Numbered from the stretch's first letter, positions 15,164-23,744 are shown. The stretch is 36,773 nt of DNA from an uncultured Clostridia bacterium (GCA_944384255.1 CALWSS010000073.1:1-36773), one strand, 5' to 3'. Notes: generated by a model from the sequence alone, not told the origin. Numbers and translations: made by a program.

Positions 15164-16159
15164 ATGAAACCTTTAATAGCCATACCAATAGGCGACCCGG
15201 CAGGAGTAGGCCCGGAAATTACAGTTAAGGCTTTAGCCCTTAAAGAAATATTTGATGCTGCAAGATGTGTTGTAGTAGGCGACAAAAAAATAATTGAAAA
15301 TGCCGTTAAAATTACAGGCAAAAACTTTAAAGTTAATGTTATAGAAGAGCCTGAAAACGGTGATTATTCAGAAAATGTTATTAATGTTATAGACCTTGAC
15401 AACATTGACATGGATAAATTCGAGTTTGGAAAAGTTCAGGGAATGTGTGGCAAGGCTGCTTATGAGTATATTGAAAAATCCGTTTCCCTTGCTAATGACA
15501 GAAAAGTTGATGCCGTAGCCACAACACCAATTAACAAAGAAGCATTAAGAGCAGGCGGCATTAACTTTATAGGCCATACAGAAATATTCGGTGCTCTTAC
15601 AAACACACCGGATCCTCTTACAATGTTTGAAGTAAGAGGCTTAAGAGTATTCTTCCTTACAAGACATGTTTCATTAAGACAGGCTTGTGACATGATAAAA
15701 AAAGACAGAATTATTGATTACGTTATCCGCTGCAAAGAAGTTTTAAAACGTCTTGGTGTAACAGAAGGCACAATGGCTATTGCCGGACTTAACCCTCACA
15801 GCGGTGAGCATGGTCTTTTCGGAACAGAAGAAGTTGACGAAGTTATACCGGCAGTTGAAGAACTCAAAAAAATGGGTTACGATGTAGCAGGCCCTATAGG
15901 TGCTGACTCTGTTTTCCACCTTGCACTTAAAGGCAAATTCAACAGCGTTTTAAGTCTCTACCATGACCAGGGACATATTGCTACAAAAACTCTGGACTTT
16001 GAACGTACAATAGCTATTACAGGCGGTATGCCTATACTCCGTACATCTGTAGACCACGGAACAGCATTTGATATTGCCGGAAAGAATATTGTAAGCGAAG
16101 TAAGCATGGCTGAAGCTATACTTCTTGCGGCTAAGTATTCACCTAATTTCGCAAAATAA
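15164..16159 (+). CDS. pdxA2: PdxA2-like 4-phospho-D-threonate/erythronate dehydrogenase
   Basis: A 331-residue member of the PdxA family of metal-dependent NAD oxidoreductases that oxidise a phosphorylated hydroxy acid and decarboxylate it. Motifs are GDPAGVGPE at the start, [36 protein letters not shown] and [10 protein letters not shown]; the three histidines in GHTE, YHDQGH and DHGT are the metal site. Classical PdxA makes vitamin B6, but no other pdx gene is near, and the adjacent DUF1537 kinase marks the PdxA2 catabolic type. ATG 15164 follows GGAGG; an in-frame TTG at 15149 overlaps that site and is rejected. A strong terminator ends the operon. Confidence 0.88.
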   Translation: MKPLIAIPIGDPAGVGPEITVKALALKEIFDAARCVVVGDKKIIENAVKITGKNFKVNVIEEPENGDYSENVINVIDLDNIDMDKFEFGKVQGMCGKAAYEYIEKSVSLANDRKVDAVATTPINKEALRAGGINFIGHTEIFGALTNTPDPLTMFEVRGLRVFFLTRHVSLRQACDMIKKDRIIDYVIRCKEVLKRLGVTEGTMAIAGLNPHSGEHGLFGTEEVDEVIPAVEELKKMGYDVAGPIGADSVFHLALKGKFNSVLSLYHDQGHIATKTLDFERTIAITGGMPILRTSVDHGTAFDIAGKNIVSEVSMAEAILLAAKYSPNFAK

Positions 16160-16174
16160 CAGTTGATTAAATTA

Positions 16175-16217
16175 AAAAATACCCTTATACTGTTAAAAGT
16201 ATAGGGTATTTTTTTTA
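16175..16217 (+). terminator. Terminator after pdxA2
   Basis: A 14-bp stem with a single bulged T (16177-16190 region with 16199-16211) is followed by eight T residues. Confidence 0.9.
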
Positions 16218-16280
16218 CTCTTATTTATTTTTATTATAATAAACAAATCGCTAAAAAGCGGCAATTTTGGAGGGATAGAC

Positions 16281-17453
16281 ATGGAAATTAAATTTGCAGA
16301 CAGAATGGACAGCTTTAAAGAGGGTATATTTACTACGCTGGCCAACATCAAAAAAGAAAGGTTAAAAGAAAACAAACCGGTTTTTGACCTTTCAGTAGGA
16401 ACACCGGACTTTTTGCCTGAAAAGCATGTAGTTGACGCCCTTGTAGAAGCCGCCAAAATTCCTGAGAATTTTAAATATGCCATTACAGACAAAGACGAAA
16501 TGCTTGAAGCCGTTCAGGTTTGGTATAAAAGAAGATATAATGTAGAGCTTGAAAAAGACGAAATAATGTCACTTTACGGCTCTCAGGAGGGCATGAGCCG
16601 TATTGCTCTTACAATCTGCAATCCTGGGGATACTGTTCTTGTGCCAAATCCTGGTTACCCTGTTTTTGCAATAGGCCCTATGCTTAATGATGCAAATATT
16701 GAGTATTACGAGCTTAGAGAAGAAAACGGCTATCTTATAGACTTTAACTCCATACCGGAAGATGTGGCAAAAAAGGCAAAAGCTATTATTGTTTCATACC
16801 CGGCAAACCCTATATGCCGTTTGGCACCTGTAAGCTTTTATGAAGAGCTTGTGGCATGGGCTAAAAAATACAATGTAATTGTTCTTCACGACAATGCTTA
16901 TTCAGAGCTTGTATATGACGGCAAAAAAGGAATTTCTTTCCTTTCAATAGAAGGCGCTAAGGATGTAGGAATTGAGTTTAACTCACTTTCCAAAACATAC
17001 AACCTTACAGGAGCAAGAATTTCTTTTGCTTTAGGCAACAAAGAAATTATAAGTCAGTTTAAAAAACTTCGTTCACAGATTGACTACGGTATTTTTATAC
17101 CTGTTCAGAAGGCGGCTGTTGCGGCTCTTTTAGGCCCTCAGGACAGTGTTGAAAGAAACAGAGCAGAGTATGAACGCCGCAGAAATGCTTTAAGAGACGG
17201 ACTTGAGAGCATAGGCTGGAAAGGCCTTGTATCAGAAGGCACAATGTTTGCATGGGCTCCGCTTCCTGAAGGATATACAAACTCAAACGATTTTGTTCTG
17301 GAGCTTATAGATAAAGCCGGTGTATTCTGTGTTCCGGGCAGTGTTTTCGGAAGTCTTGGTGAAGGCTATGTTCGTGTAGCTCTTGTTCAGGATGTGGAAG
17401 GCATGAAGAAAGTTGTTGAGTCAATTAAAAACAGCGGCATAATTAAAAAATAA
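16281..17453 (+). CDS. Class I/II aminotransferase, DapL/AspB-like
   Basis: A 390-residue PLP-dependent aminotransferase of fold type I. The cofactor lysine is Lys238 in SLSKTYNLTGAR. Asn176 (SYPANPIC), Asp204 and Tyr207 (HDNAYSE) and Arg246 complete the PLP site, and Arg365 (GYVRVAL) should bind the substrate carboxylate. The closest style is the LL-diaminopimelate/aspartate aminotransferase group, although the usual YPNNPTGA loop reads YPANPICRLAP, so specificity is open. GGAGGG precedes ATG 16281. It sits between two strong terminators and is therefore a single-gene unit, not clearly tied to the acid-sugar operon before it. Confidence 0.88.
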   Translation: MEIKFADRMDSFKEGIFTTLANIKKERLKENKPVFDLSVGTPDFLPEKHVVDALVEAAKIPENFKYAITDKDEMLEAVQVWYKRRYNVELEKDEIMSLYGSQEGMSRIALTICNPGDTVLVPNPGYPVFAIGPMLNDANIEYYELREENGYLIDFNSIPEDVAKKAKAIIVSYPANPICRLAPVSFYEELVAWAKKYNVIVLHDNAYSELVYDGKKGISFLSIEGAKDVGIEFNSLSKTYNLTGARISFALGNKEIISQFKKLRSQIDYGIFIPVQKAAVAALLGPQDSVERNRAEYERRRNALRDGLESIGWKGLVSEGTMFAWAPLPEGYTNSNDFVLELIDKAGVFCVPGSVFGSLGEGYVRVALVQDVEGMKKVVESIKNSGIIKK

Positions 17454-17476
17454 AACTTTAAATTACAGTACATAAT

Positions 17477-17516
17477 AAAAAGTACGAAATTCTAAAAAAG
17501 AGTTTCGTACTTTTTT
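17477..17516. terminator. Bidirectional terminator between convergent genes
   Basis: A 14-bp stem with one G-U pair (about 17480-17493 with 17499-17512) has A-rich and T-rich flanks, so it can stop transcription from both the aminotransferase and the Nudix operon. Confidence 0.88.
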
Positions 17517-17523
17517 GATATTT

Positions 17524-18147
17524 TTAATTGTTTTTCAGTATTGAGCACAAATTCCGTATTATTCCGGCTGTTAAACCCCAAATAACATTGCCTTCATACT
17601 CGTAAAAATATTCAACCATTTTAGGCTTTGACCACTGGTAATTTTTTCCACCGAATATTTTGTCAAAAGGAAAATCTGCCGGAAAGTCGTAAAGCATGTT
17701 TATGGTATATTTTTCAGGCTCTGTTTCCATGAAAAACTTAAGGGGTACGGATATTACTTTTTCAACTTCTACATGGCTTATGGATATGTTTTTAACTGCT
17801 TCAGGCGTTATTTTGGCGGCTATGGGTATTATGTAAAGTCCAAAAGCCGAAATAATAAAATCAAGCCTTCCCAGTATGTCTATATCTTTTTCCTGTATTC
17901 CTATTTCTTCAAATGTTTCTCTAACGGCTGTTTCTTCCGGGGACTCGTTATTTTCGGCATGGCCGCCAGGAAAGCAGAAATCCCCCGGCTGACGGTCTAA
18001 ATCCAAGGCACGCTGGGTTATAAGAAGCTTAATTTCACCGTTTTCCTCAAAAAGGGGCAGAAGCACTGAGGCAGGCTTTAATGCACCGTTGGGGTTTAAA
18101 GTGCGTTTTTTAAATATTTCATTAATTTGTGAAAATGCAATATCCAT
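17524..18147 (-). CDS. Nudix hydrolase, CoA pyrophosphatase type
   Basis: A 207-residue Nudix protein. The box G-x5-E-x7-RE-x2-EE-x-G is perfect from Gly62 to Ile84 (GHAENNE ... RETFEEIGI). The preceding stretch LLITQRALDLDRQPGDFCFPGG is the extra motif of the CoA pyrophosphatase subgroup (NudL/YeaB), which splits CoA or acyl-CoA into phosphopantetheine and 3',5'-ADP. No membrane segment is seen. Its ribosome-binding site AAGGAG is formed by the last two codons of the recombinase gene upstream, which ends 4 bp before this start, so the two are tightly coupled. Substrate is inferred from the subgroup motif. Confidence 0.87.
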   Translation of the reverse strand: MDIAFSQINEIFKKRTLNPNGALKPASVLLPLFEENGEIKLLITQRALDLDRQPGDFCFPGGHAENNESPEETAVRETFEEIGIQEKDIDILGRLDFIISAFGLYIIPIAAKITPEAVKNISISHVEVEKVISVPLKFFMETEPEKYTINMLYDFPADFPFDKIFGGKNYQWSKPKMVEYFYEYEGNVIWGLTAGIIRNLCSILKNN

Positions 18148-18151
18148 TTAA

Positions 18152-19225
18152 TTACTCCTTTCTAAGCTTAATTATTTTAGCGGCTTTGCGTCGGTTGTGG
18201 TCCTCCATTCTTGCATAGTGCCGTTTTGTAGTATTTACATCGGCATGGCCTAAAACATCGGCTACAAGGTAAATGTCGCCTGTTTCGTTATAAAGTGTTG
18301 TACCGTATGTGCTTCTCAGTTTATGTGGTGTTATTTTTTTGAGTTTTACACTGACAGTTGAGTATTTTTTAACAAGAAGCTGTACGGCTCTTGTTGTAAT
18401 ACGTGTTTTTTGGGCTGAAAGGAAAAATGCTTTTTCGCTTCCGGCTTTTGGCTGTATATCTTTGCGTTCTTCAAAATAGTTTAAAAGCGCCTCCTGAACT
18501 TCATCTCCGAAATAAAGCACTGTTTCATTTCCGCCTTTTCGTGTTACTTTAACACTGCTTGCTTTAAAGTCTATGTCGTCTAAATCTATTCCAACACACT
18601 CCGAAACACGCATTCCGGTGCCTACAAGAAGTGTTACTATGGCTAAATCACGGTTTTTGTATTTTTCGTGGTACTGCTTTTGTTTTTCTGTAAGGTCGTT
18701 GCCATTTTCCACCTCATCAAGAAGATTGGCAGTTTCGTCTGGCTCAAGACGTATTATTTCTTTATCATGTACTTTTGGAGTGTCTACCAATGAAGCAGGA
18801 TTTGTTTTTATCTTCTGGGTTTTAACAAAATATTTATACATACTGCGGATTGCGGCCAATTTTCGGGCTCTGCCTTTTTCACCGTTTTGCATGTTTACAA
18901 ACGAATTTTCGCTTTCCGGCACTTCCTTTTGATAAAGTGTTATGTATTCCAAAAAAAGGTCTATGTCGGTTGTTTCTATTTTATCCAAGTCATCGACAGT
19001 AAGGGTTTCTATTGTTTTGGTGCACAAAAGAGGGTTATTATCTATTAAAAAATTGAAAAACAGCCGCAAATCATAAGCATAGTTAATTCTTGTACGAACG
19101 GAAGTGTTCCTTTGGCCTAAACTGCGGAAAAACTCCGATGTAAAAGGCGGAAGGGTGTCTATAAGTTCCCTTAAGTGCAGAAGGCCTTTATTATTCTGTT
19201 CTTCATAGTAGCTTTTATCTGGCAT
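18152..19225 (-). CDS. Tyrosine recombinase, XerS/XerC-like
   Basis: A 357-residue site-specific recombinase. Residues about 25-135 form the SAM-like core-binding domain and 155-350 the catalytic domain, with all six active residues present: Arg206 (GTGMRVSE), Lys230 (RKGGN), His301 and Arg304 (HKLRST), His327 (LGHADV) and the nucleophile Tyr337 (KRHYARM). Length and style match housekeeping Xer proteins, including the single-protein XerS type, more than phage integrases, and no phage or conjugative genes are near. It lies between ttcA-like and Nudix genes with 6-bp and 4-bp gaps and embedded AAGGAG sites, so it belongs to a stable chromosomal operon. Whether it resolves chromosome dimers at a dif site is not shown. 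Confidence 0.88.
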   Translation of the reverse strand: MPDKSYYEEQNNKGLLHLRELIDTLPPFTSEFFRSLGQRNTSVRTRINYAYDLRLFFNFLIDNNPLLCTKTIETLTVDDLDKIETTDIDLFLEYITLYQKEVPESENSFVNMQNGEKGRARKLAAIRSMYKYFVKTQKIKTNPASLVDTPKVHDKEIIRLEPDETANLLDEVENGNDLTEKQKQYHEKYKNRDLAIVTLLVGTGMRVSECVGIDLDDIDFKASSVKVTRKGGNETVLYFGDEVQEALLNYFEERKDIQPKAGSEKAFFLSAQKTRITTRAVQLLVKKYSTVSVKLKKITPHKLRSTYGTTLYNETGDIYLVADVLGHADVNTTKRHYARMEDHNRRKAAKIIKLRKE

Positions 19226-19231
19226 ATTTCA

Positions 19232-19951
19232 TTACTCCTTGTACCAGCCTTTAATGTGTGAACGTGTTATGGCACTGAAAATTTTGCCGTCTAAATTATC
19301 GTATTTTTTACCTAAATCGGCTATAAGCTCTTTTATTTCCTGACGTTTTGTATTGCCGTTAGCAGGGCACGGATTTTTGACTATGGTTATATTGTTTTTG
19401 GATATATAGCCTTTTATTTCTTTTTCCGGTACATACATTAAAGGCCGGATTGAATATATTTTTTTCCTGTCCAAAAACGAAACCGGTGCAAATGTGTTTA
19501 TTCTGGCTTCAAATATAAGTGACATCATAAATGTTTCTACAATGTCATCACGGTTATGGCCTAATGCTATTTTATTAAATCCAAGTTCCTCCACCTTGTC
19601 ATTAAGTGCACCTTTTCTCATTTTAGCACATAACGAGCATGGATTACTTTCTTTTCGCTCGTTAAATATAATTTCGCCTATATCTGTATTTACAACATGG
19701 TATTCTACATTTATTTTGTCACAAAGCTCTTTCATGGCTGAAAAATCAGTGCCGTCAAAACCAAGGGATACGGTAATGGCACATATTTCAAACTTTTTAG
19801 GGTAAAACCTGCGTAAATCGCTTAATGCCAAAAGCAGGCATATACTGTCTTTGCCGCCGGAAAGGCCTATTGCTATTTTGTCGTTTTCTTCTATCATGGC
19901 GTAGTCCTCAACGGCACGCCTTACATAGCTTAAAAGTCTTTGGTGCTTCAT
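19232..19951 (-). CDS. ttcA: TtcA-family tRNA thiolation protein
   Basis: A 239-residue PP-loop ATPase of the TtcA/TtuA group, which adenylates tRNA and inserts sulfur (2-thiocytidine 32 in the best-known case) using a [4Fe-4S] cluster. The PP-loop SGGKDS is at 31-36. The cluster ligands are Cys105 and Cys108 (PCSLC) and Cys195 (NPCPANG), as in TtcA. LGHNRDDIVETF is also conserved. GGAGG precedes ATG 19951. It is the first gene of a three-gene operon with the recombinase and the Nudix hydrolase. The exact nucleotide modified in Firmicutes by this subgroup is uncertain. Confidence 0.87.
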   Translation of the reverse strand: MKHQRLLSYVRRAVEDYAMIEENDKIAIGLSGGKDSICLLLALSDLRRFYPKKFEICAITVSLGFDGTDFSAMKELCDKINVEYHVVNTDIGEIIFNERKESNPCSLCAKMRKGALNDKVEELGFNKIALGHNRDDIVETFMMSLIFEARINTFAPVSFLDRKKIYSIRPLMYVPEKEIKGYISKNNITIVKNPCPANGNTKRQEIKELIADLGKKYDNLDGKIFSAITRSHIKGWYKE

Positions 19952-20003
19952 TATGTATTTCCTCCAAAATGTAATTTTGAATTATTTGTTTATCTCTGTT
20001 ATT

Positions 20004-20031
20004 AGTATACATTAAAAAATCAATGTTTAAA
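20004..20031 (-). promoter_or_regulatory. Candidate promoter of the ttcA operon
   Basis: On the minus strand TTTAAA, 16 bp, TATACT precede ttcA, with the -10 box about 53 bp before the start. The -35 match is only 4 of 6. Confidence 0.4.
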
Positions 20032-20191
20032 ATACAATCTCATTACAAATGTTTTATGTACTTTTTGCCGGCGGTTGTATTAATTTACAAAAAAGTGTTT
20101 ATTATTTATAAATGAGTTATAAAAGAGTTGCAAAAGAGGGAAATAATTTATTCATTACAGGCCGGCTTTTGCATATTTTGCGTTTATTCTA

Positions 20192-20220
20192 TTGAAATTG
20201 TTTTGTCTGTAAATTATAAT
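20192..20220 (+). promoter_or_regulatory. Promoter of the rel operon
   Basis: TTGAAA, exactly 17 bp, TATAAT: a strong housekeeping-sigma promoter. The leader to the rel start would be about 137 nt. The part of the gap before it (20032-20191) is AT-rich with no gene seen. Confidence 0.75.
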
Positions 20221-20248
20221 TATTTTTATACTATTAATTGGTAAGAAA

Positions 20249-20293
20249 GGAAAAAAGCATTCCGAAATAACATCGTAATTACATGCTTTTTCC
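20249..20293 (+). promoter_or_regulatory. Hairpin in the rel leader
   Basis: An 11-bp stem with one bulged A (20249-20260 with 20283-20293) closes a 22-nt loop. It is followed by GAAGGGG rather than a T-tract, so it is not a terminator. It sits directly before a short ORF with its own ribosome-binding site. Confidence 0.55.
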
Positions 20294-20308
20294 GAAGGGG
20301 TAATGTAT

Positions 20309-20341
20309 ATGAAGTTTTATTTAATTTGTTTTGAATTTTGA
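20309..20341 (+). CDS. Possible 10-residue leader peptide before rel
   Basis: ATG at 20309 opens a frame MKFYLICFEF ending in TGA. GAAGGGG at 20294-20300 gives an 8-base spacing, as good as many real starts. The ORF ends 22 bp before the rel start codon, close to the rel ribosome-binding site. Four of ten residues are aromatic. It may couple translation or sense aminoacyl-tRNA supply, but nothing beyond the start site and position supports this, and chance occurrence is possible. Confidence 0.35.
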   Translation: MKFYLICFEF

Positions 20342-20363
20342 CTTGGAAAGGGGGATTGGGGTT

Positions 20364-22595
20364 ATGGCTATTGAAAATGATTTATATAAAGAACTGACTG
20401 ACAGAATTATGCTCTACCATCCTACAAGGGATTTCAGCATGCTTGAAAATGCTTTTAATTTTGCATGCAGTGCACATAAAGAGCAGAAAAGAAAATCCGG
20501 TGAACCGTATATAATCCACCCTCTTAAAGTGGCGTATATTCTGGCTGAGCTTGAAATGGACATGGAAACCATTATAGCCGGACTGCTCCATGATACTATA
20601 GAGGACACTCCGTATACTTACGCTGATATTGAACGATATTTTGGTGAGGAAATAGCTACTTTGGTAGACGGCGTTACAAAGCTGGGCCGTCTTTCTTATT
20701 CCGTTTCGGTTTCTAAAGAAGAAATACAGGCCGAAAACTTCCGTAAAATGTTTATGGCCATGGCCAAGGATATAAGAGTGCTCCTTATTAAGCTTGCCGA
20801 CAGGCTTCATAATATGCGTACTTTAAATTATATGACTGTGGCTAAGCAGAACGAAAAAGCCAAAGAAACACTGGACATTTATGCACCTTTAGCCGACAGA
20901 CTTGGTATTGCCAAAATTAAAACCGAGCTGGAGGACTTGTGCTTTAAATATCTCTACCCTCAGGAATATGAGGACTTACTTGAAAAAATAGAGATGAAAA
21001 AAGAAGAATGCCTTACATACGTTAACAGTATTGTAAAAGACCTTACCGAAAAAATGAAGGAAAACAACATTGAAGGCAAGGTTTACGGCAGAAACAAGCA
21101 CATGTTCAGTATATTCAAAAAAATGCGTAACCAGCATAAGACATTCGACCAGATTTACGACCTTTTTGCCGTAAGAGCCATTGTTAACACAGTAGGGGAC
21201 TGTTATGCTGTTTTAGGTATTGTACATGATATGTATAAGCCTATGCCTGGAAGGTTTAAGGACTATATTGCCATGCCTAAGCCTAACATGTATCAGTCAC
21301 TGCACAACACACTTATAGGGCCAAACGGCGAGCCTTTTGAAATACAGATAAGAACATTTGAAATGCACCGTACATCTGAATACGGTATTGCGGCACATTG
21401 GAAATATAAAGAAGGCAACACAGGTCTTACTACACAGCAGGAAGAAAAGAAACTTGCATGGTTAAGACAGATACTTGAATGGCAGCAGAACATGAGCGAC
21501 AATAAGGAGTTCATGGATACTGTAAAAACAGAGCTTAATATTTATAACGACAGGATATATGTTTTCTCACCTAAAGGCGATGTTATTAACCTTCCTGCCG
21601 GCTCCACACCTGTTGACTTTGCTTACATGATTCATACCGCTATTGGAAACAAAATGGTAGGGGCAAGAGTAAACGGCAAAATAGTTAATTTCGACTACCA
21701 GCTTAAAAACGGCGACAGAGTGGAAATTTTAACAAGCCAGAACTCAAAAGGCCCAAGCACCGACTGGCTTAATTTTGTTAAAAGCTCTCAGGCAAGAACA
21801 AAAATTAACCAGTGGTTTAAAAAAGAGCTTAAAGAAGAAAACATTATTAAAGGCCGTGACCTTATTGCTGCTGATGCCAAAAAGAAAGGCTATAACTTAA
21901 ACGACCTTTTAAAGCCGGAATGGCTGGAAATTGTTTGCAGGCGTTTTGCAGCTAAAGACTTTAATACTCTTTGTTCATCTGTAGGCTTTGGCGGAATTAA
22001 AGAGGGCCAAGTTGTAAACAGGCTTATAGAGGAAGTTAAAAAACAGGAAAAGAAAAACCAGACAGTTGAAGATGTTATTAAAAACATGCAGGAAAGCGCT
22101 CAAAAAGCTCAAACCGGCGGCAAAAAGAAAAAAGGCAGCGGTGTTGTAGTTAAGGGCATAGGCGATGTTTCAGTAAGGTTTTCACACTGCTGCAATCCTG
22201 TTCCAGGTGATGAGATAGTTGGCTTTGTTACAAGGGGCAGAGGTGTTTCAATACACCGTACTGACTGTGTAAATATTATTAATCTTGATGAAATAGAGCG
22301 CCACAGGCTTATTGAGGCTGAGTGGGATACTTCTTCTGAGGCCAGCGGAAATGTATCTTATACAGCTGAGCTTAAACTTATATGTGACGACAGAATAGGT
22401 CTTGTGCTTGATGTATCAAAAGTTCTCAGTGACGAAGGAATGAGAGTAAAAGCCTTAAGTGCCAGAAGCCTTAAAGACGGCACTGCCATACTTGATATTT
22501 CTGTTGATATTACAAGCAAGGAACAGCTTGAAAAGTTATGCACTAAGTTTAACAACATACCGGGTGTAGACGAAATTCAGAGAGCTACAAGCTGA
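20364..22595 (+). CDS. rel: Bifunctional (p)ppGpp synthetase/hydrolase
   Basis: A 743-residue Rel protein that makes and degrades the stringent-response alarmone (p)ppGpp on starved ribosomes. The hydrolase HD domain is intact (HDTIED at 76-81). The synthetase domain has GRFKDYIA, the RxKD form of bifunctional enzymes rather than the ExDD form of synthetase-only RelA, and QIRT. A TGS domain follows (RIYVFSPKGD), then a helical and Cys-containing region with HCCNPVPGD and RGRGVSIHR, and a C-terminal ACT domain. ATG 20364 follows AAAGGGGG. An in-frame TTG at 20331 overlaps the leader ORF and lacks a site. dtd begins 11 bp after it. The leader carries a hairpin and a possible short peptide ORF. 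Confidence 0.96.
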   Translation: MAIENDLYKELTDRIMLYHPTRDFSMLENAFNFACSAHKEQKRKSGEPYIIHPLKVAYILAELEMDMETIIAGLLHDTIEDTPYTYADIERYFGEEIATLVDGVTKLGRLSYSVSVSKEEIQAENFRKMFMAMAKDIRVLLIKLADRLHNMRTLNYMTVAKQNEKAKETLDIYAPLADRLGIAKIKTELEDLCFKYLYPQEYEDLLEKIEMKKEECLTYVNSIVKDLTEKMKENNIEGKVYGRNKHMFSIFKKMRNQHKTFDQIYDLFAVRAIVNTVGDCYAVLGIVHDMYKPMPGRFKDYIAMPKPNMYQSLHNTLIGPNGEPFEIQIRTFEMHRTSEYGIAAHWKYKEGNTGLTTQQEEKKLAWLRQILEWQQNMSDNKEFMDTVKTELNIYNDRIYVFSPKGDVINLPAGSTPVDFAYMIHTAIGNKMVGARVNGKIVNFDYQLKNGDRVEILTSQNSKGPSTDWLNFVKSSQARTKINQWFKKELKEENIIKGRDLIAADAKKKGYNLNDLLKPEWLEIVCRRFAAKDFNTLCSSVGFGGIKEGQVVNRLIEEVKKQEKKNQTVEDVIKNMQESAQKAQTGGKKKKGSGVVVKGIGDVSVRFSHCCNPVPGDEIVGFVTRGRGVSIHRTDCVNIINLDEIERHRLIEAEWDTSSEASGNVSYTAELKLICDDRIGLVLDVSKVLSDEGMRVKALSARSLKDGTAILDISVDITSKEQLEKLCTKFNNIPGVDEIQRATS

Positions 22596-22606
22596 CGGAG
22601 GGTAAA

Positions 22607-23059
22607 ATGAGAGCAGTTATACAGCGCTGCGGTTATGCCAGTGTTAATGTAGGCGGCAAAATGGTTGCCGAAATAGGCAAAGGCATACTTGCCCTTGTGG
22701 GCTTTGGACCGCAGGATACTGAAAAAGATATTGATTATATAATAGATAAAACGGTTAATTTAAGAATATTTTCCGATGAAAACGATAAAATGAACTTATC
22801 GGTTAAAGATGTGGGAGGAAGCATAATATTTGTGCCTAATTTTACTCTTTACGGTGATGCACGTCATGGCAGGCGGCCTGGGTATTCCTATGCCGCCGAG
22901 CCAAAGGCTGCCGAAAGTTTATTTGAGCTTTTAAAGGAAAAAACAAAAGACCTTCAGGTTAAAAAAGTAGGCTACGGCATATTTCAGGCAGATATGAAAG
23001 TTGAGCTTTTAAATGACGGGCCTATTACACTGCTTTTGGACAGTTCAAAAACATTTTAA
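22607..23059 (+). CDS. dtd: D-aminoacyl-tRNA deacylase
   Basis: A 150-residue DTD-family enzyme that removes D-amino acids wrongly attached to tRNA. The fold-defining sequences MRAVIQRC, GRRPGYSYAA and the motif NDGPIT (with the Gly-Pro pair) are present. The first active-site motif, normally SQFTL, reads PNFTL (VPNFTLYGDAR), so two otherwise conserved residues differ. GGAGGG precedes ATG 22607. The order rel-dtd-MBL-hemZ is common in Clostridia and supports the assignment. Activity with the altered motif is not certain. Confidence 0.9.
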   Translation: MRAVIQRCGYASVNVGGKMVAEIGKGILALVGFGPQDTEKDIDYIIDKTVNLRIFSDENDKMNLSVKDVGGSIIFVPNFTLYGDARHGRRPGYSYAAEPKAAESLFELLKEKTKDLQVKKVGYGIFQADMKVELLNDGPITLLLDSSKTF

Positions 23060-23074
23060 GGGAGGCAGAACATA

Positions 23075-23740
23075 ATGAAGTTACTTAAACATGTTGTAAG
23101 AAGCATGGACCAGAATGTATATATATATTTTGACGAAAATACAAAAGAAGGCGTAATTATAGACCCGGGTGCACAGGCTCAGGCTATAGCCAAAATTATA
23201 GACGATAACGGCATAAATGTTAAAGCCATACTTCTTACCCACGGTCACAGTGACCACATTGGAGCCGTTAATGAGTTAAAAGAAAAATACAATATTCCGG
23301 TAGGTGCACACAAATGGGAAATTCCTGTGCTTAGAGATGAAGGAGCAAACCTTTCTTTAATGCTTACATCAAAGTCTACAGTTATTGTACCTGATTTGGC
23401 TTTTGAAGACGGCGACGAGTTTAAGTTTAACAACTGCACATTAAAAGTAATTCATACACCGGGCCACACCCAAGGCGGTGCATGTTATTATGATGCTCAA
23501 AACGGTGTTCTTTTTTCAGGGGATACTCTTTTTTATGCGTCTGTGGGAAGAACGGATTTCCCTAATCCGCCTATGGAAAACGGCATGGGTTATCCTTCTT
23601 ACGAGAACACAAGCAGACTTTTAAGTTCTATTGAGAAAAAACTTTTTGTGCTTCCTGATGAAACTCTTGTTTTCCCGGGCCATGGCGGACAGAGCAAAAT
23701 CGGTTTTGAAAAGAAGTTTAATCCTTTTGTAAAAGGCTGA
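23075..23740 (+). CDS. MBL-fold metallohydrolase, glyoxalase II-like
   Basis: A 221-residue metallo-beta-lactamase-fold hydrolase. The metal motifs are THGHSDHIGA (near 55), HTPGHTQGG, SGDTLF and FPGHGG, giving a full binuclear site. It lacks the long C-terminal domain of true glyoxalase II and looks like the YcbL-type subgroup, whose substrates are thioesters or unknown. It is the third gene of the rel operon, 15 bp after dtd and 4 bp before hemZ, with GGGAGG before ATG 23075. The physiological substrate cannot be told. Confidence 0.9.
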   Translation: MKLLKHVVRSMDQNVYIYFDENTKEGVIIDPGAQAQAIAKIIDDNGINVKAILLTHGHSDHIGAVNELKEKYNIPVGAHKWEIPVLRDEGANLSLMLTSKSTVIVPDLAFEDGDEFKFNNCTLKVIHTPGHTQGGACYYDAQNGVLFSGDTLFYASVGRTDFPNPPMENGMGYPSYENTSRLLSSIEKKLFVLPDETLVFPGHGGQSKIGFEKKFNPFVKG

Positions 23741-23744
23741 TGAT

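Noticed and set aside
15164..16159. Vitamin B6 biosynthesis PdxA
   Set aside because: No other pyridoxine genes are near and the adjacent DUF1537 kinase marks the PdxA2 catabolic subgroup.
18152..19225. Recombinase as sign of a prophage or genomic island
   Set aside because: It is embedded in a tightly packed housekeeping-type operon, with no attachment-site repeats, phage genes or composition change around it.
20130..20177. GCAAAAG ... CTTTTGC inverted repeat upstream of the rel promoter
   Set aside because: Only 7 bp with a loop of about 30 nt, expected by chance in this composition.
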